This document shows, piece after piece, positions 44,954-54,137 of a DNA stretch of 64,000 nt. The translations under genes were made by a program, and so were the position numbers. The stretch spans positions 62,001 through 126,000 of the forward strand of contig NZ_VFSD01000012.1 of the NCBI RefSeq assembly GCF_014332515.1, in the 5' to 3' direction. Each line of letters opens with the position of its first letter. Positions within the stretch are counted from its first letter, which is position 1. The DNA is from Pontibacter beigongshangensis. Its GTDB lineage: Bacteria; Bacteroidota; Bacteroidia; Cytophagales; Hymenobacteraceae. The notes below the pieces were generated by a model, which saw nothing but the letters and a program-made list of their open reading frames with translations, searched no databases and was not told the origin of the DNA.

Positions 44954-47140
44954 TTATTCAACATATTGCAGGTAATTGTCGATTAGGTGCATCACGCTTC
45001 TGTTGGCGATGATATTGCTGAATTCATTCTGCACCGTGGCTGTACGCCCTTTCATATCGGTTACCTGCAGGAGCTTGGCCTCCTGCTTACTGGTAATATG
45101 GAGGACTGTCACATCTCCGGTAATGGTTTTGTAAACCGACTCCAGGCGAAGTCCGTCTTCTTTGCCATCGGCTATGGTCGAGAACCGGTTCAGGATATGG
45201 TAGAGGATGAAGCTATTGATTTTCTCTTTTTCGGCCGCCACCGTTGTGGCAGGGTCGGCGGGCAGCACTCCGTCGGCAATGGCTTTTTCTATGGCAGCAT
45301 CAGACGGGATAAAGTAGGTATAAAAAGTACCTGAGGCGGTCCCTAAAATCTCACCTGTTGTTTTGTTGTAAATAGAAGAATTATCGAGGTAAGTAAAGAA
45401 TCTGCTGAACTGCGGGTACTTCTGCATGTGGAGGCCAATGGCAGTTTCAGCGGACAGCAGCGGCTTATCCAAATAATATACGATGCCGTTGGTCGCTTCT
45501 TTCTTTCCGATTACTCGGGGAAGATCATTGGAGTTCAGTGCTTGCTGTGGATCAGGCTCCAGGTTTCCGGCAGCGTAAACAACATTGTTCTTGAATTTTA
45601 TTAGTTCGCCGCCATAGGTATCGTAAATTCCTTCACTGCCCAGGTTATCCAGCTCTCCGCGCATAGTAATGGCGATATGAGAGTTGATGAGGCGGTCGAG
45701 GCGGTTTATCGGGCTGATGACGCCAGAGGTTGAACCCTTGTAAAACCAGGTGTTATTGATGTTGTCGTAGGTGAAGCCTGCTTCGTTCAACACATCGTCT
45801 GAAAGCAGGAACATGGTGAAACGTACGTTCGGATTAGATACGGCACTCCTCAATTCCCGCTGCAGGAACCTGCTCATAAGCGAGAATTTAGGATCCAGGT
45901 AAACCTTACCGAATATACTGTGGAAGGCGTCGGATTCCTGCACTTTGGAAGCGCCGTAAAACATGCCGTTGCTGAGCACTTTTGGATCTACCACATCGGT
46001 TACCCTGTTGAATCTGGCCACTTCGCCCACAAAATTGGTGGTGGTACTGAACTTGCTCGGCCAAACGGCCGTCTGCCACATATGTGCATTTATAAAGTCA
46101 TAGATCACCTGCGTTCCGATTTCATCCAGGCTGTTATAATGCTCCAGCAGCACTTCGTTGATGTATTTTGTAAGCACTTCGTTGGTGGGAACAAACATAG
46201 ACCAGCTGTCGCTTTGCCCGTCGTTATCCATCTGCTTCAGAAAATTCTCATTGCCTGGGTTAAAGGCAAGCACATTCGGGAATGTTTTCAGGTATACGGA
46301 ACCCGACACGCCTCGCTTGTTCCACTTTTCTGTAGCTGCAGCGCTGGAAACATACGATGCCGCATACTTTTCCAGCAGGCCTTTAAACACAGAGTACTCT
46401 GGCTTGGTAGCTAAGTACTCATCTATGCTCGGCAGGGGCAGCAACACTTTGTCGATGATATGAATCATACCGTTCTCTGCCCGGATGCTATGGTCACTAC
46501 CGGTTACAGCGGCATCGGCTACGTTAAAGCCGGTATAAGGGGTGTTAGGATAGAAAGTTTTGTAGTCGACTTCAGAAAGGCCTTGTGCCGCAAAGTAGGA
46601 GTCGATAAAATAAGGCAGGTATTTATTATTGTTATCTTCGGTGACATAGTTTAACCCGTTGCGGTTATTGGCAACCACAAATGCTTCCTGCCCTCCTATG
46701 TTCGATTTGTAAGGAGCTGAATAATAAGCCGTTCTACGTTTGAAAGACTGTCCTGGCACCCACCCGATGGATGATTGAAATTCTGCCAATTTCTCTTTGC
46801 TGAACGCATTGTATACCAGAGAATAGGTTACGATCTCCCGGGCCTTGGCCTCGTCAATGGCGCCAATGCCCGCCAGGCCATTCGCTGCAAAGTATTTCGT
46901 GAAGGCTTCGTCGGTCGGGGCGAAAATAGTCCAGTAACCCGAGCTGCTCAGCGACTGCTTATAGCCGGCTTTGTCTACGCAGGCCAGAAAGTGCGTGAAG
47001 TTTCCTCTTGCTTCAAGCTGCTGATAAATTGGTGGCGCTAATGTTTTAGGAGGGGCATAGTATTCTTCTTTTGTATCACACTTAGTTAACAAAACCAGTA
47101 ACGATAAGCAATACAATAGGACTTTTAGAGGTTTAACCAT
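44954..47140 (-). CDS. Four-domain FAS1 lipoprotein, first gene of the operon
   Basis: 728 residues from the ATG at 47140, chosen because MVKPLKVLLYCLSLLVLL begins a lipoprotein signal with Cys 21 (LTKCDTKEE); upstream in-frame codons precede the signal and look spurious. Four FAS1 domains are suggested by four repeats of the opening motif: YWTIFAPTDEAF, WSMFVPTNEVL, FTMFLLSDDVL and FYTYFIPSDAAI, with closing motifs such as MIHIIDKVLL and VMHLIDNYL. It is surface-exposed and could bind host, algal or mucin-like polymers or other cells. It heads the seven-gene operon and so is probably the first ligand-binding component. Confidence 0.88.
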   Translation of the reverse strand: MVKPLKVLLYCLSLLVLLTKCDTKEEYYAPPKTLAPPIYQQLEARGNFTHFLACVDKAGYKQSLSSSGYWTIFAPTDEAFTKYFAANGLAGIGAIDEAKAREIVTYSLVYNAFSKEKLAEFQSSIGWVPGQSFKRRTAYYSAPYKSNIGGQEAFVVANNRNGLNYVTEDNNNKYLPYFIDSYFAAQGLSEVDYKTFYPNTPYTGFNVADAAVTGSDHSIRAENGMIHIIDKVLLPLPSIDEYLATKPEYSVFKGLLEKYAASYVSSAAATEKWNKRGVSGSVYLKTFPNVLAFNPGNENFLKQMDNDGQSDSWSMFVPTNEVLTKYINEVLLEHYNSLDEIGTQVIYDFINAHMWQTAVWPSKFSTTTNFVGEVARFNRVTDVVDPKVLSNGMFYGASKVQESDAFHSIFGKVYLDPKFSLMSRFLQRELRSAVSNPNVRFTMFLLSDDVLNEAGFTYDNINNTWFYKGSTSGVISPINRLDRLINSHIAITMRGELDNLGSEGIYDTYGGELIKFKNNVVYAAGNLEPDPQQALNSNDLPRVIGKKEATNGIVYYLDKPLLSAETAIGLHMQKYPQFSRFFTYLDNSSIYNKTTGEILGTASGTFYTYFIPSDAAIEKAIADGVLPADPATTVAAEKEKINSFILYHILNRFSTIADGKEDGLRLESVYKTITGDVTVLHITSKQEAKLLQVTDMKGRTATVQNEFSNIIANRSVMHLIDNYLQYVE

Positions 47141-47841
47141 AACTATGATTTGTAGAAATTTATCACTCAGAACGATCAGTTTTTTATTAAATACTATATA
47201 ATAATTATGACAATAGGCCTTATTTCTTCCTTTCGGGCATGGCATATTTATGCTCAAGCCTATAGGCTAAGCAATTTACAGGCACTCAGATAAAACAGGG
47301 AGCCTCGGATAAAAGCACCACAAGGGCACCAGCCGCCCAATACCTACATGCCCCTGGCACTTCGGAAGCCAAGCATCAGCAGCTGAACCTACCAATACCC
47401 GGCAGGAAAACTCAGTGAGTTATCTGCTATTTGGGAGGCAAGCGTTAATGTAAACTCTGTTAAAATCTATTTTGGTAAGCGATAGAATATCTTGGTTATA
47501 GCAGGAGGATAGTACACTATGAATTAAATTCATTTTGCTTTTAGTGCAAATGCTTTCCTTCTTAACGTAAGGCTAAAATACTATATAGTTACCTGCTATC
47601 TATCCTGCAGTGTCCTGTTTACGCATAAAATTCATCAGAACGCATAATCTGGCATTGAAACGATAAGGTTTTGACAGAAAGCTTATTAAAAATTAAACCA
47701 GGCTGCCTGTGCAATTGTGAGACATTGCCGAGCAGGAAGTCTAGGGCATAACGAAAAGGAGTGGCAGACACCGGCAAACGGCACCTGCCACTCCTGCATA
47801 CTCACTCTAAATAAAGCGGGTTAGTAGAAGTACACCATATA
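47141..47841. promoter_or_regulatory. Promoter region of the FAS1/SusCD operon and terminator of the GntR gene
   Basis: 701 bases with no credible ORF. The operon promoter should lie in 47141-47700, where near-palindromes such as ATAGTA CACTAT (47512-47523 region) and an ACTATATAGT core occur. A terminator for the regulator gene lies at 47751-47794. Confidence 0.4.
47751..47794 (-). terminator. Terminator of the GntR-type regulator
   Basis: GGAGTGGCAG (47758-47767) pairs with CTGCCACTCC (47785-47794); the minus-strand continuation is TTTTCGTT. Confidence 0.75.
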
Positions 47842-48858
47842 TTATAAGGAGTTGCGTCTGATTAATGTAAACGGATTGTGGATTCTCTCTCTTAGCTTAT
47901 GCTTTATTAAAGCGGCAGCTGTTTCTCCCATCTTTTCATGGTCAGTGGAGATGACCGTGATGCCATTGTCGAGAATTTTTTTCAGGGGAGTGTCGTTGTA
48001 AGAGATCAGCCCAATGTCTTTGCCCAGCATCATGCTTTGTGCCCTGCTTTGCGTAATCAGGTCGGCCAGATCAGATTCTTCGAGCACGATATATGCTGTT
48101 TTGGCAGCCAGCGGCTCCTCTTTCATGTTGCTGATGATCGAATGCTCAAAGTTAGTCTCCCTGCAGAAATGCCGGAAACCTTTCACGATCTCAATCGGGT
48201 ACGAAACCTCTTTGGGGTAAACCAGCACCAGTTTTTTGTATTTGGCCAGCAAGTCGATTCCCGAATACAGGGCAGCTCTTATGTCGCGCTCAAAGTCCTG
48301 GTAAATGGCGGCGCAATCGCCTCCGTACGACTCAATATTCTTGTCGAGCAGCAGCAACTTCTCAGGCGGGATCATTTCGATCGTTTGCATCGCCGCCTCC
48401 ACATTGGCATAAAAATGCGGCATAATGACATAGTACTGGTACTTTCCCAGGCTCTCTTTTATAAAGTTCTCACATATCTTGCCATCATAGTGGTGTATCT
48501 GCAAATCTACCACAGCGTCTTCGCCCAGGCTTTTGAGCAGCGAGTAGTAAACTGTTTTTTTGTAGGCGCTCAGCTTGTTAAAGAGCAGCAGCACCCTGAT
48601 CTTGTCGGAGGCGAAGGTGTGGCTTATGTAGCAGCCTTTGCCTTTTACAGAACTGATTACCCCACGCTTGCGCAACACCTTATATGCTTTCTCTATCGTG
48701 TCGCGCGAGAGGTAGTACATTTCACTTGTCTCATTGATAGAAGGAATGCGATGTCCACGCTTCAAGACCCCTGCTTCAATGTCTGAGATAATTGCATTTA
48801 CAACCTGTAAATACTTAGGAGTTGCTGACGTCTCCTCAATCCGGTCCAATAGTTCCAT
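47842..48858 (-). CDS. GntR family regulator with periplasmic-binding-protein-like sensor
   Basis: 338 residues. An N-terminal GntR winged helix-turn-helix (about 12-80: PKYLQVVNAIISDIEAGVL, HRIPSINETSEMYYLSRDTIEKAYKVLRKRG, VISSVKGKGCYIS) is followed by a LacI/PBP1-like ligand domain (about 86-330: RVLLLFNKLSAYK, VIMPHF, LISYNDTPLKKIL). Such regulators sense sugars in Bacteroidota. The gene lies upstream of and in the same direction as the FAS1/SusCD operon, so it probably controls it. A pair of identical 14-base AATCGATT-containing sites lies upstream at 48992 and 49193. Confidence 0.9.
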   Translation of the reverse strand: MELLDRIEETSATPKYLQVVNAIISDIEAGVLKRGHRIPSINETSEMYYLSRDTIEKAYKVLRKRGVISSVKGKGCYISHTFASDKIRVLLLFNKLSAYKKTVYYSLLKSLGEDAVVDLQIHHYDGKICENFIKESLGKYQYYVIMPHFYANVEAAMQTIEMIPPEKLLLLDKNIESYGGDCAAIYQDFERDIRAALYSGIDLLAKYKKLVLVYPKEVSYPIEIVKGFRHFCRETNFEHSIISNMKEEPLAAKTAYIVLEESDLADLITQSRAQSMMLGKDIGLISYNDTPLKKILDNGITVISTDHEKMGETAAALIKHKLRERIHNPFTLIRRNSL

Positions 48859-48991
48859 GGGGATAGAATACGGTTAAATAAAACACACTAAAATGCCGAC
48901 CTGCAAAAGACACAAAGCCCTGACCCGCCAAAGACAAATCAGGAACTTAGGAGCTGGTACACTTCAATTTCGCTCAACAACCAGCTTTTGC

Positions 48992-49005
48992 GCAATCGAT
49001 TACAT
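48992..49005. promoter_or_regulatory. LacI-like operator site 1
   Basis: GCAATCGATTACAT, with a palindromic AATCGATT centre, the usual shape of LacI-family operators (TGTAATCGATTACA type). About 134 bases upstream of the GntR-type gene. Confidence 0.45.
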
Positions 49006-49192
49006 ATTAAAAAAAAAATTATCACTTAACAAACGATTGTTCGTTTATTTTTACAAAACAACCCTTAATATTGCCTTAAATTTAATAATTTTTATTTAAA
49101 TTATTATTATTTTAATTTTTATATTGAATTCACAGGCTCAGCACGGTATTTTTCGTTTACCCTAATTTCCGTTTCCTGTAAACATGTGTTGA

Positions 49193-49206
49193 GCAATCGA
49201 TTACAT
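49193..49206. promoter_or_regulatory. LacI-like operator site 2
   Basis: Exact repeat of the site at 48992-49005, in the same orientation, 201 bases away. Confidence 0.45.
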
Positions 49207-49594
49207 GACATGTTGCGACGCATATGCCTTTTCATTTGGTATAAAGATCGGGAGAATATTTTTTATCCTGAATAACCCGAACACGCTGGCTTGCTATTTT
49301 TACTTAGGCATGTACAAGTAGCCTGATCCAAATTTAACCATCCTGCGGGTCAAAAGCAATCAATGCCAGATTTTGGTGCAATAGCATTATTTAAGTATAA
49401 ATACCTTATTCATACGGAGTCAACTAGGGGTCTTTTAGCGCATACGGCAAGCAAATGGAGACTGGCTTTATTATCTGGTAACCGCAAAAGGATTACCAGC
49501 CGGAAAGAGGAGGCGCAGAAGCCAGGATTACAAACAGACAGTTCGCGCTCCAGTGAAAATGGTTCGATGATAATGGTTCGTCAGGTCCCAGGGC

Positions 49595-49640
49595 AATTAT
49601 TCTAATCAAAATGCCCCTCCGGAGCTAATTCCTGCTGCTG
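49595..49640 (+). repeat. CCTCCGGAGG element copy 14
   Basis: AATTATTCTAATCAAAATG, then CCCCTCCGGAGC and CTGCTGCTGC. One of the best-matching cores. Confidence 0.9.
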
Positions 49641-49846
49641 CCGGATGCCTGGCAGTTTAACCTGCCCGCTTCCCTAAAGGCCAAACGCGTGTCTGGAGAC
49701 GAGCGTGAGGAAATTAAGCAGGCTCCCTCAGGTATTTTACATTTCACCGGCCGGCAGATACCTTCTTTGCCCCTGGTGCTCCTGATCCGTTTCCCCAACA
49801 GATTTTACCCGACTGTACTTAGAGGAGCAGACCGGATCAAAAGTGG

Positions 49847-51769
49847 CTATCTGTTAATGACAATGCCCAGCATGTCGCAGAGCTGGTTTTCGAAGGATTT
49901 GAGGGACCGGATGGTGGTGAGTTGCCGTATCTGCTCCTCGGGGTCTGTTACCAGCCGCAGCTTTTCCATTTCCATCTTAATCAGGAGTTGCACATTGCGC
50001 CACTTCAGGCGGAGCACGGCCCGCTCCGCGCCATAGGGCAGCAAATCCGACTCATGGGGCACAAAGATCTGGTGCGTGGCCCAGTTGTGGCTCAGCTCAT
50101 GCTGCTCCGACAGCAGGCTGATCGCCTCTGCCCTTATCTCCTGGTCGGGATAGTTGATAAAGTCTTCGGCCACCGGAATCTTCTCCTCACACAGCTTCTC
50201 TTTTACCAGTTCCATCAGGCGGGCATAAAGTGGCGTCCGGAACTCCACGTCCTCGAGCTGTTCCAGCATGTACTGGCAGGTAGTGATGCCCTCTTCGAGC
50301 ACACGGTCGGGGTAGTTGAGCAGCATGCGCACGATTTCGCGCTCGTAGCGTTTAAGCACATCCGTATCCGACTCCTCCTTCTCTTGTGGCTCGGCTTCTG
50401 GCGGCAGGGGTGGTTCCTGCCCATAGGTGCTGCCGGTTTTCGGAGTCTGTGCCTGCTGCCGGTCCTGCAGCTGCATTTTGTTGTACTCCGACACGAGCAC
50501 CTGCTCATCGATATCGAAAATAAGGCTGCAGCTCCTGAAAAAGACCGACCGCTTAATGGAATCCGGGATTTTGGCAATGGAGGCCACAATCTCGCGGATG
50601 GCCTCGGCTTTCTTTACAGGATTGTCTTTGGTATCGGCGGCATAGAGGCTGGCTTTGAACGAGATAAAGTCCTGCGCCTGCTGCTGCACATAGTTCTTAA
50701 AGGCCGTATCGCCAACTTTTTGTATGTAGGAGTCGGGGTCCTCTCCTTCCGGAAAGGTGACCACATTCACGTTGAGCCCATTCTCCAGGATAAGGTCGAT
50801 ACCGCGCAAGGAGGCTTTTATTCCGGCCGCATCGCCATCGTAGAGTACGGTAATGTGCTGGGTGTAGCGCCCGATGAGCTTGATCTGGCCATCGGTGAGC
50901 GAGGTGCCCGACGAGGCCACCACATTGTCGATGCCGCCCTGGTGCAACGAGAGCACATCGAGGTAACCCTCCACCAGGTAGCACATGTCCTGCATGCGCA
51001 TGGCCTGCCGCGCCTGGTACAGCCCGTAGAGTACATTGCTCTTGTGGTAGATCTCCGACTCGGGCGAGTTGAGGTATTTGGGGCTCTTTTTGTCGTTCGA
51101 TTTGAGGGTACGGGCACCGAAGCCCACCACGCGCCCCGACACATTGTGGATCGGGAACATGACGCGCCCCCTGAACCGGTCGTAGCGCTTGTCGTCTTTT
51201 ACAATGGTAAGCCCGGTCGCCTCCAGGTACTGCTGCTTATAACCGGCTTTCAGGGCGGCGTCGGTCAGGTCGGACCAGGCGTCGAGGCTGTAGCCCAGCT
51301 CAAACTTTTTAACGATGGCGGCCGAAATCCCTCTCTCTTTCAGGTAAGCTTTTCCGATGCCGCCCTGCTCGTGCTCATGCAGGTTCTGCTGGAAATGCTT
51401 GTTGGCAAAGTCGGTGATGATGAACTGGCTGTCGCGCTCGTTCTGTTCGCGGCTGCTCTCCGGCGAGGGGGCTTCTTCCGGAATCTCGATGCCGTATTTT
51501 TTGGCTAGGTACTTGAGCGCCTCCGGAAAGCTGGTGCCTTCCACATCCATGATAAACTGCACCGGGTTGCCGGCCTTGCCGCAGCCAAAGCACTTGTAGA
51601 TTCCCTTTGCCGGCGAAACCGAGAAAGACGGCGACTTTTCGTGGTGGAAAGGGCAACAGGCCCACATGTTCTGCCCCTTCTTCTTGAGCGACACAAACTC
51701 TCCCACCACCTCCACAATGTCGGCGCGGGCCATTATCTGGTCAACTGTTTCTTTCGGGATCAGGGACAT
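49847..51769 (-). CDS. dnaG: DNA primase
   Basis: 640 residues. The N-terminal zinc-binding domain (about 35-68: CCPFHHEKSPSFSVSPAKGIYKCFGCGKAG), the catalytic core with FRGRVMFPIHNVSGRVVGFGAR, and the TOPRIM region with VEGYLDVLSLHQGG and VLYDGDAAGIKA are complete. The C-terminal helicase-binding part is present. It makes RNA primers for DNA replication on the lagging strand. It is a single-gene unit flanked by repeat DNA. Length and motifs are normal. Confidence 0.96.
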   Translation of the reverse strand: MSLIPKETVDQIMARADIVEVVGEFVSLKKKGQNMWACCPFHHEKSPSFSVSPAKGIYKCFGCGKAGNPVQFIMDVEGTSFPEALKYLAKKYGIEIPEEAPSPESSREQNERDSQFIITDFANKHFQQNLHEHEQGGIGKAYLKERGISAAIVKKFELGYSLDAWSDLTDAALKAGYKQQYLEATGLTIVKDDKRYDRFRGRVMFPIHNVSGRVVGFGARTLKSNDKKSPKYLNSPESEIYHKSNVLYGLYQARQAMRMQDMCYLVEGYLDVLSLHQGGIDNVVASSGTSLTDGQIKLIGRYTQHITVLYDGDAAGIKASLRGIDLILENGLNVNVVTFPEGEDPDSYIQKVGDTAFKNYVQQQAQDFISFKASLYAADTKDNPVKKAEAIREIVASIAKIPDSIKRSVFFRSCSLIFDIDEQVLVSEYNKMQLQDRQQAQTPKTGSTYGQEPPLPPEAEPQEKEESDTDVLKRYEREIVRMLLNYPDRVLEEGITTCQYMLEQLEDVEFRTPLYARLMELVKEKLCEEKIPVAEDFINYPDQEIRAEAISLLSEQHELSHNWATHQIFVPHESDLLPYGAERAVLRLKWRNVQLLIKMEMEKLRLVTDPEEQIRQLTTIRSLKSFENQLCDMLGIVINR

Positions 51770-51844
51770 GCTTTACTCTTTTGCAGGATTACAAAGATAA
51801 GGGTTTAATTGTGAATGAGTGAATGGGTGAATTTGTAATGGATG

Positions 51845-51889
51845 AATTATTTGAATGAAAAATGACCTCCGGAGGCTCCGCTGCTGCTA
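51845..51889 (+). repeat. CCTCCGGAGG element copy 15
   Basis: AATTATTTGAATGAAAAATG, then ACCTCCGGAGGC and CTCCGCTGCTGC. About 76 bases upstream of the dnaG start, so within its promoter region. Confidence 0.85.
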
Positions 51890-51920
51890 TAGATGGTAGA
51901 CCTTTTTTATCGGAACCATT

Positions 51921-51970
51921 CTATAGGCCCCTACCCCAGGAATTTACAGAAAGTAAGAGTGCAGGAATGT
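51921..51970 (+). repeat. CCCCTACCCCA companion module, copy 1
   Basis: Shares CTATAGG, CCCCTACCCCA, TTTACAG, GTAAGA and GAATGTT in order with 57609-57650 on the other strand. In both places it lies next to a GGGCGTAGTCGGAAA hairpin. Confidence 0.6.
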
Positions 51971-51992
51971 TTAAAACATCGTCCTCGGTGCC

Positions 51993-52020
51993 GGGCGTAG
52001 TCGGAAATTATGCCCTTTTT
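51993..52020 (+). terminator. Hairpin repeat with T tail (second repeat family)
   Basis: GGGCGTAGT, loop CGGAA, ATTATGCCC: all nine pairs form if two G-U pairs are allowed. Followed by CTTTTT, so it could also terminate transcription. Same hairpin family as 5591-5612, 52159-52179 and 57549-57570. Confidence 0.65.
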
Positions 52021-52110
52021 ATACCGGTTAGCCTCCGAGTATCCTCGCTGCCAGAGCAGCACAAAACTGTGATGTCAAAAATAATCCTGGAAATTTAGCA
52101 ATGCGTACCT

Positions 52111-52179
52111 ATTGCTTCTGTGAAGCAAAGGTAGTTGGAGACTACCTGACATAAAAATGGCGTAGTCAGAAACTACGCC
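52111..52179 (+). repeat. Three-hairpin repeat, copy B
   Basis: Three consecutive near-perfect hairpins: TTGCTTC/GAAGCAA, GGTAGT/ACTACC, GGCGTAGT/ACTACGCC. It aligns over 69 bases with 5544-5612. Confidence 0.8.
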
Positions 52180-52344
52180 CAGCGATTTTTCTTAGTCGTA
52201 ACGGTTTATTCATTTCCACATCTTCAGATTTCAAATTTCCAAATCTTCAAATTCTCAAATCCCTAAACCTTCAAATTAAAAAACCAACCATTTAACAATT
52301 CAGCCATTTAACCATCTAGTAATTAGCACATCAGCACATTAACC
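52180..52344. other. Low-complexity AT-rich stretch
   Basis: Runs such as TTCAAATTTCCAAATC and CCATTTAACAATTCAGCCATTTAACC resemble stretches at 22040-22075 and elsewhere. No gene seen. Confidence 0.5.
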
Positions 52345-52836
52345 CTACCTCACAAAAAGAAGCATCTCTTCATTTTCAGTCCAGATAAGGAGCGTATCGT
52401 CTTTAATGGAGAAGGAGACAGCTTTTTCCAGCAGCCGCAGGTAGTACTCATCAAAGGCCATGTGCCGCACAGGGCCGCCGCGCTTGGTCGTGCCGAGGCT
52501 GCCGATGGTCAGTTTACCGGCTTGCTCGGCACTGTTAAAAATAGCGGAGCCTGCATACAGGTTTACCAGGTTTTCGCCGCGCACACTAAACGAAGCACCC
52601 GTACGCTGCTCCAGGCTGCCCCCCGACGTGGCAAACTCCAGCCATACCTGCAGGCTGTCGGCAGGGGGAGCCACTGTTTTAACCGGTTCCTCTACCCGCA
52701 CCAGGTACCACCTGCCGAGCAGCTCATCAGAGGTTTTAAGCTCCGGATCTCCCATCTCGAGGCACGAGGTAACGAGCGCAATGCAGAGCAGCAGCGCAAA
52801 CACATTAAACTGGTAAAGTACCGGCGTATTTTTCAT
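52345..52836 (-). CDS. META-type lipoprotein
   Basis: 163 residues. Lipoprotein signal with Cys 25 (LVTSCLEMGD). The mature domain has the HslJ/META layout: LLGRWYLVRVEEPV at the start, GKLTIGSLGTTKRGG in the middle and EYYLRLLEKAVSFSIKDDTLLIWTENEEMLLF at the end. META domains occur in heat-shock HslJ proteins and in lipoproteins of unknown role. It is divergent from the mrp gene about 190 bases away. Confidence 0.8.
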   Translation of the reverse strand: MKNTPVLYQFNVFALLLCIALVTSCLEMGDPELKTSDELLGRWYLVRVEEPVKTVAPPADSLQVWLEFATSGGSLEQRTGASFSVRGENLVNLYAGSAIFNSAEQAGKLTIGSLGTTKRGGPVRHMAFDEYYLRLLEKAVSFSIKDDTLLIWTENEEMLLFVR

Positions 52837-53029
52837 AGCAGGGTCAGGAAGTGTTTATTTATTAGATTCTTAAAGGCGGAAAAGGGTTGCAAGCCAGGCA
52901 TCAGCAGGGCAAAAAAATATTGCTTCTTGTTAAAGCGGCACCACGCGGCATTAAACAGCTTCTGGTCATGCTTTCAGGAATTTTGTTTGTATCTTTGTTC
53001 TGACACATGTTGAAAGTCGCCCCAAAAAT

Positions 53030-54133
53030 ATGGCTATTACAAAAGAAGATATATTAAAAGCCCTCAGCTATGTGGAGGAGCCGGATCTGGGAAAAGACCT
53101 GGTTTCCCTGAACATGATTGAGCAAGTAGAGGTTGATGGCAAAAACGTCAGCTTCACGGTTATCCTGACCACGCCCGCCTGTCCGCTGAAGGACCTGATC
53201 CGCAATGCCTGTATTACCGCCATCCATACCATGGTAGACAAGGAGGCCAACGTAACCGTGAACATGACCTCGCGCGTTACCTCCGGCCGCACCGGCGGCG
53301 GCGACGTGCTGAAAGGCGTAAAAAATATTATTGCCGTGGCTTCAGGCAAAGGGGGCGTAGGCAAATCTACGGTTACCACCAACCTGGCCATAGCCCTGGC
53401 GCAGTCGGGAGCCAAAGTAGGCCTGATAGACGCCGACATCTCGGGCCCCTCCATCCCCACCATGTTCGGCACGGAGCAGACACGGCCCGGCATGGTGCAG
53501 GGCGACAACGGCAAAAACTACATTGTGCCGGTAGAGAAGTTCGGTATTAAGATGATGTCGATCGGCTTTCTGACCCCTCCGGACAGTGCTGTGATCTGGC
53601 GTGGTCCTATGGCCAGTTCCGCCCTGAAACAGTTTATCTCTGATGTGGAGTGGGGAGAGCTCGATTACCTGCTATTAGACTTGCCTCCAGGCACTTCCGA
53701 CATTCACCTGACCATGGTGCAGGTGCTGCCGGTAACCGGTGCCGTAATCGTGACGACACCACAGAAAGTGGCCCTGGCCGATGCCACCAAAGGCCTGCAG
53801 ATGTTCCTGCAGCCACAAATTAACGTGCCGGTATTGGGTATTGTGGAGAATATGGCGTATTTTACACCTGCTGAGCTACCCCAAAACAAATATTATATTT
53901 TTGGAGAAGGTGGCGGCCAGCTGCTGGCAGACAAGTACAACGTGCCTTTGCTGGGCCAGGTGCCCCTGGTGCAGAGCATCCGCGAGAGCGGCGATGACGG
54001 AACTCCTGTGGTTTTACAGAACGATTCTCCGGCTTCCGGTGTTTTCAAAGAGTTAGCCCAGGCCGTTGCCCAGCAGGTATCTGTTCGGAACGCCACGCTG
54101 GCCAAAACGCAGATCGTAGAAATAAAAAATTAA
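53030..54133 (+). CDS. mrp: Mrp/NBP35-family iron-sulfur carrier ATPase
   Basis: 367 residues. N-terminal MIP18-like (DUF59) domain (about 1-85: DILKALSYVEEPDLGKDL...TPACPLKDLI), then a P-loop ATPase with the deviant Walker A ASGKGGVGKSTVTTNLA and the conserved DADISGPSIPTMFG. The CPxC-type cluster site of classic ApbC is not evident; the region after GIVENMAYF differs from it, as in some Bacteroidota members. It carries or transfers iron-sulfur clusters. A NifU-like gene follows after 4 bases, which supports a role in Fe-S assembly. Confidence 0.93.
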   Translation: MAITKEDILKALSYVEEPDLGKDLVSLNMIEQVEVDGKNVSFTVILTTPACPLKDLIRNACITAIHTMVDKEANVTVNMTSRVTSGRTGGGDVLKGVKNIIAVASGKGGVGKSTVTTNLAIALAQSGAKVGLIDADISGPSIPTMFGTEQTRPGMVQGDNGKNYIVPVEKFGIKMMSIGFLTPPDSAVIWRGPMASSALKQFISDVEWGELDYLLLDLPPGTSDIHLTMVQVLPVTGAVIVTTPQKVALADATKGLQMFLQPQINVPVLGIVENMAYFTPAELPQNKYYIFGEGGGQLLADKYNVPLLGQVPLVQSIRESGDDGTPVVLQNDSPASGVFKELAQAVAQQVSVRNATLAKTQIVEIKN

Positions 54134-54137
54134 GAGA

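Larger units (their letters stand above)
48859..49846. other. Long AT-rich non-coding region with two operator-like sites
   Basis: 988 bases without a credible gene. 48859-49362 is AT-rich with two copies of GCAATCGATTACAT and the palindrome AAACGA/TTGT/TCGTTT at 49031-49046. 49363-49846 is GC-mixed with an element copy and no hairpin of note. It may be a relic regulatory region. Confidence 0.5.

Noticed and set aside
49363..49605. 80-codon plus-strand ORF
   Set aside because: No family resemblance, and it ends inside an element copy in an otherwise empty region.
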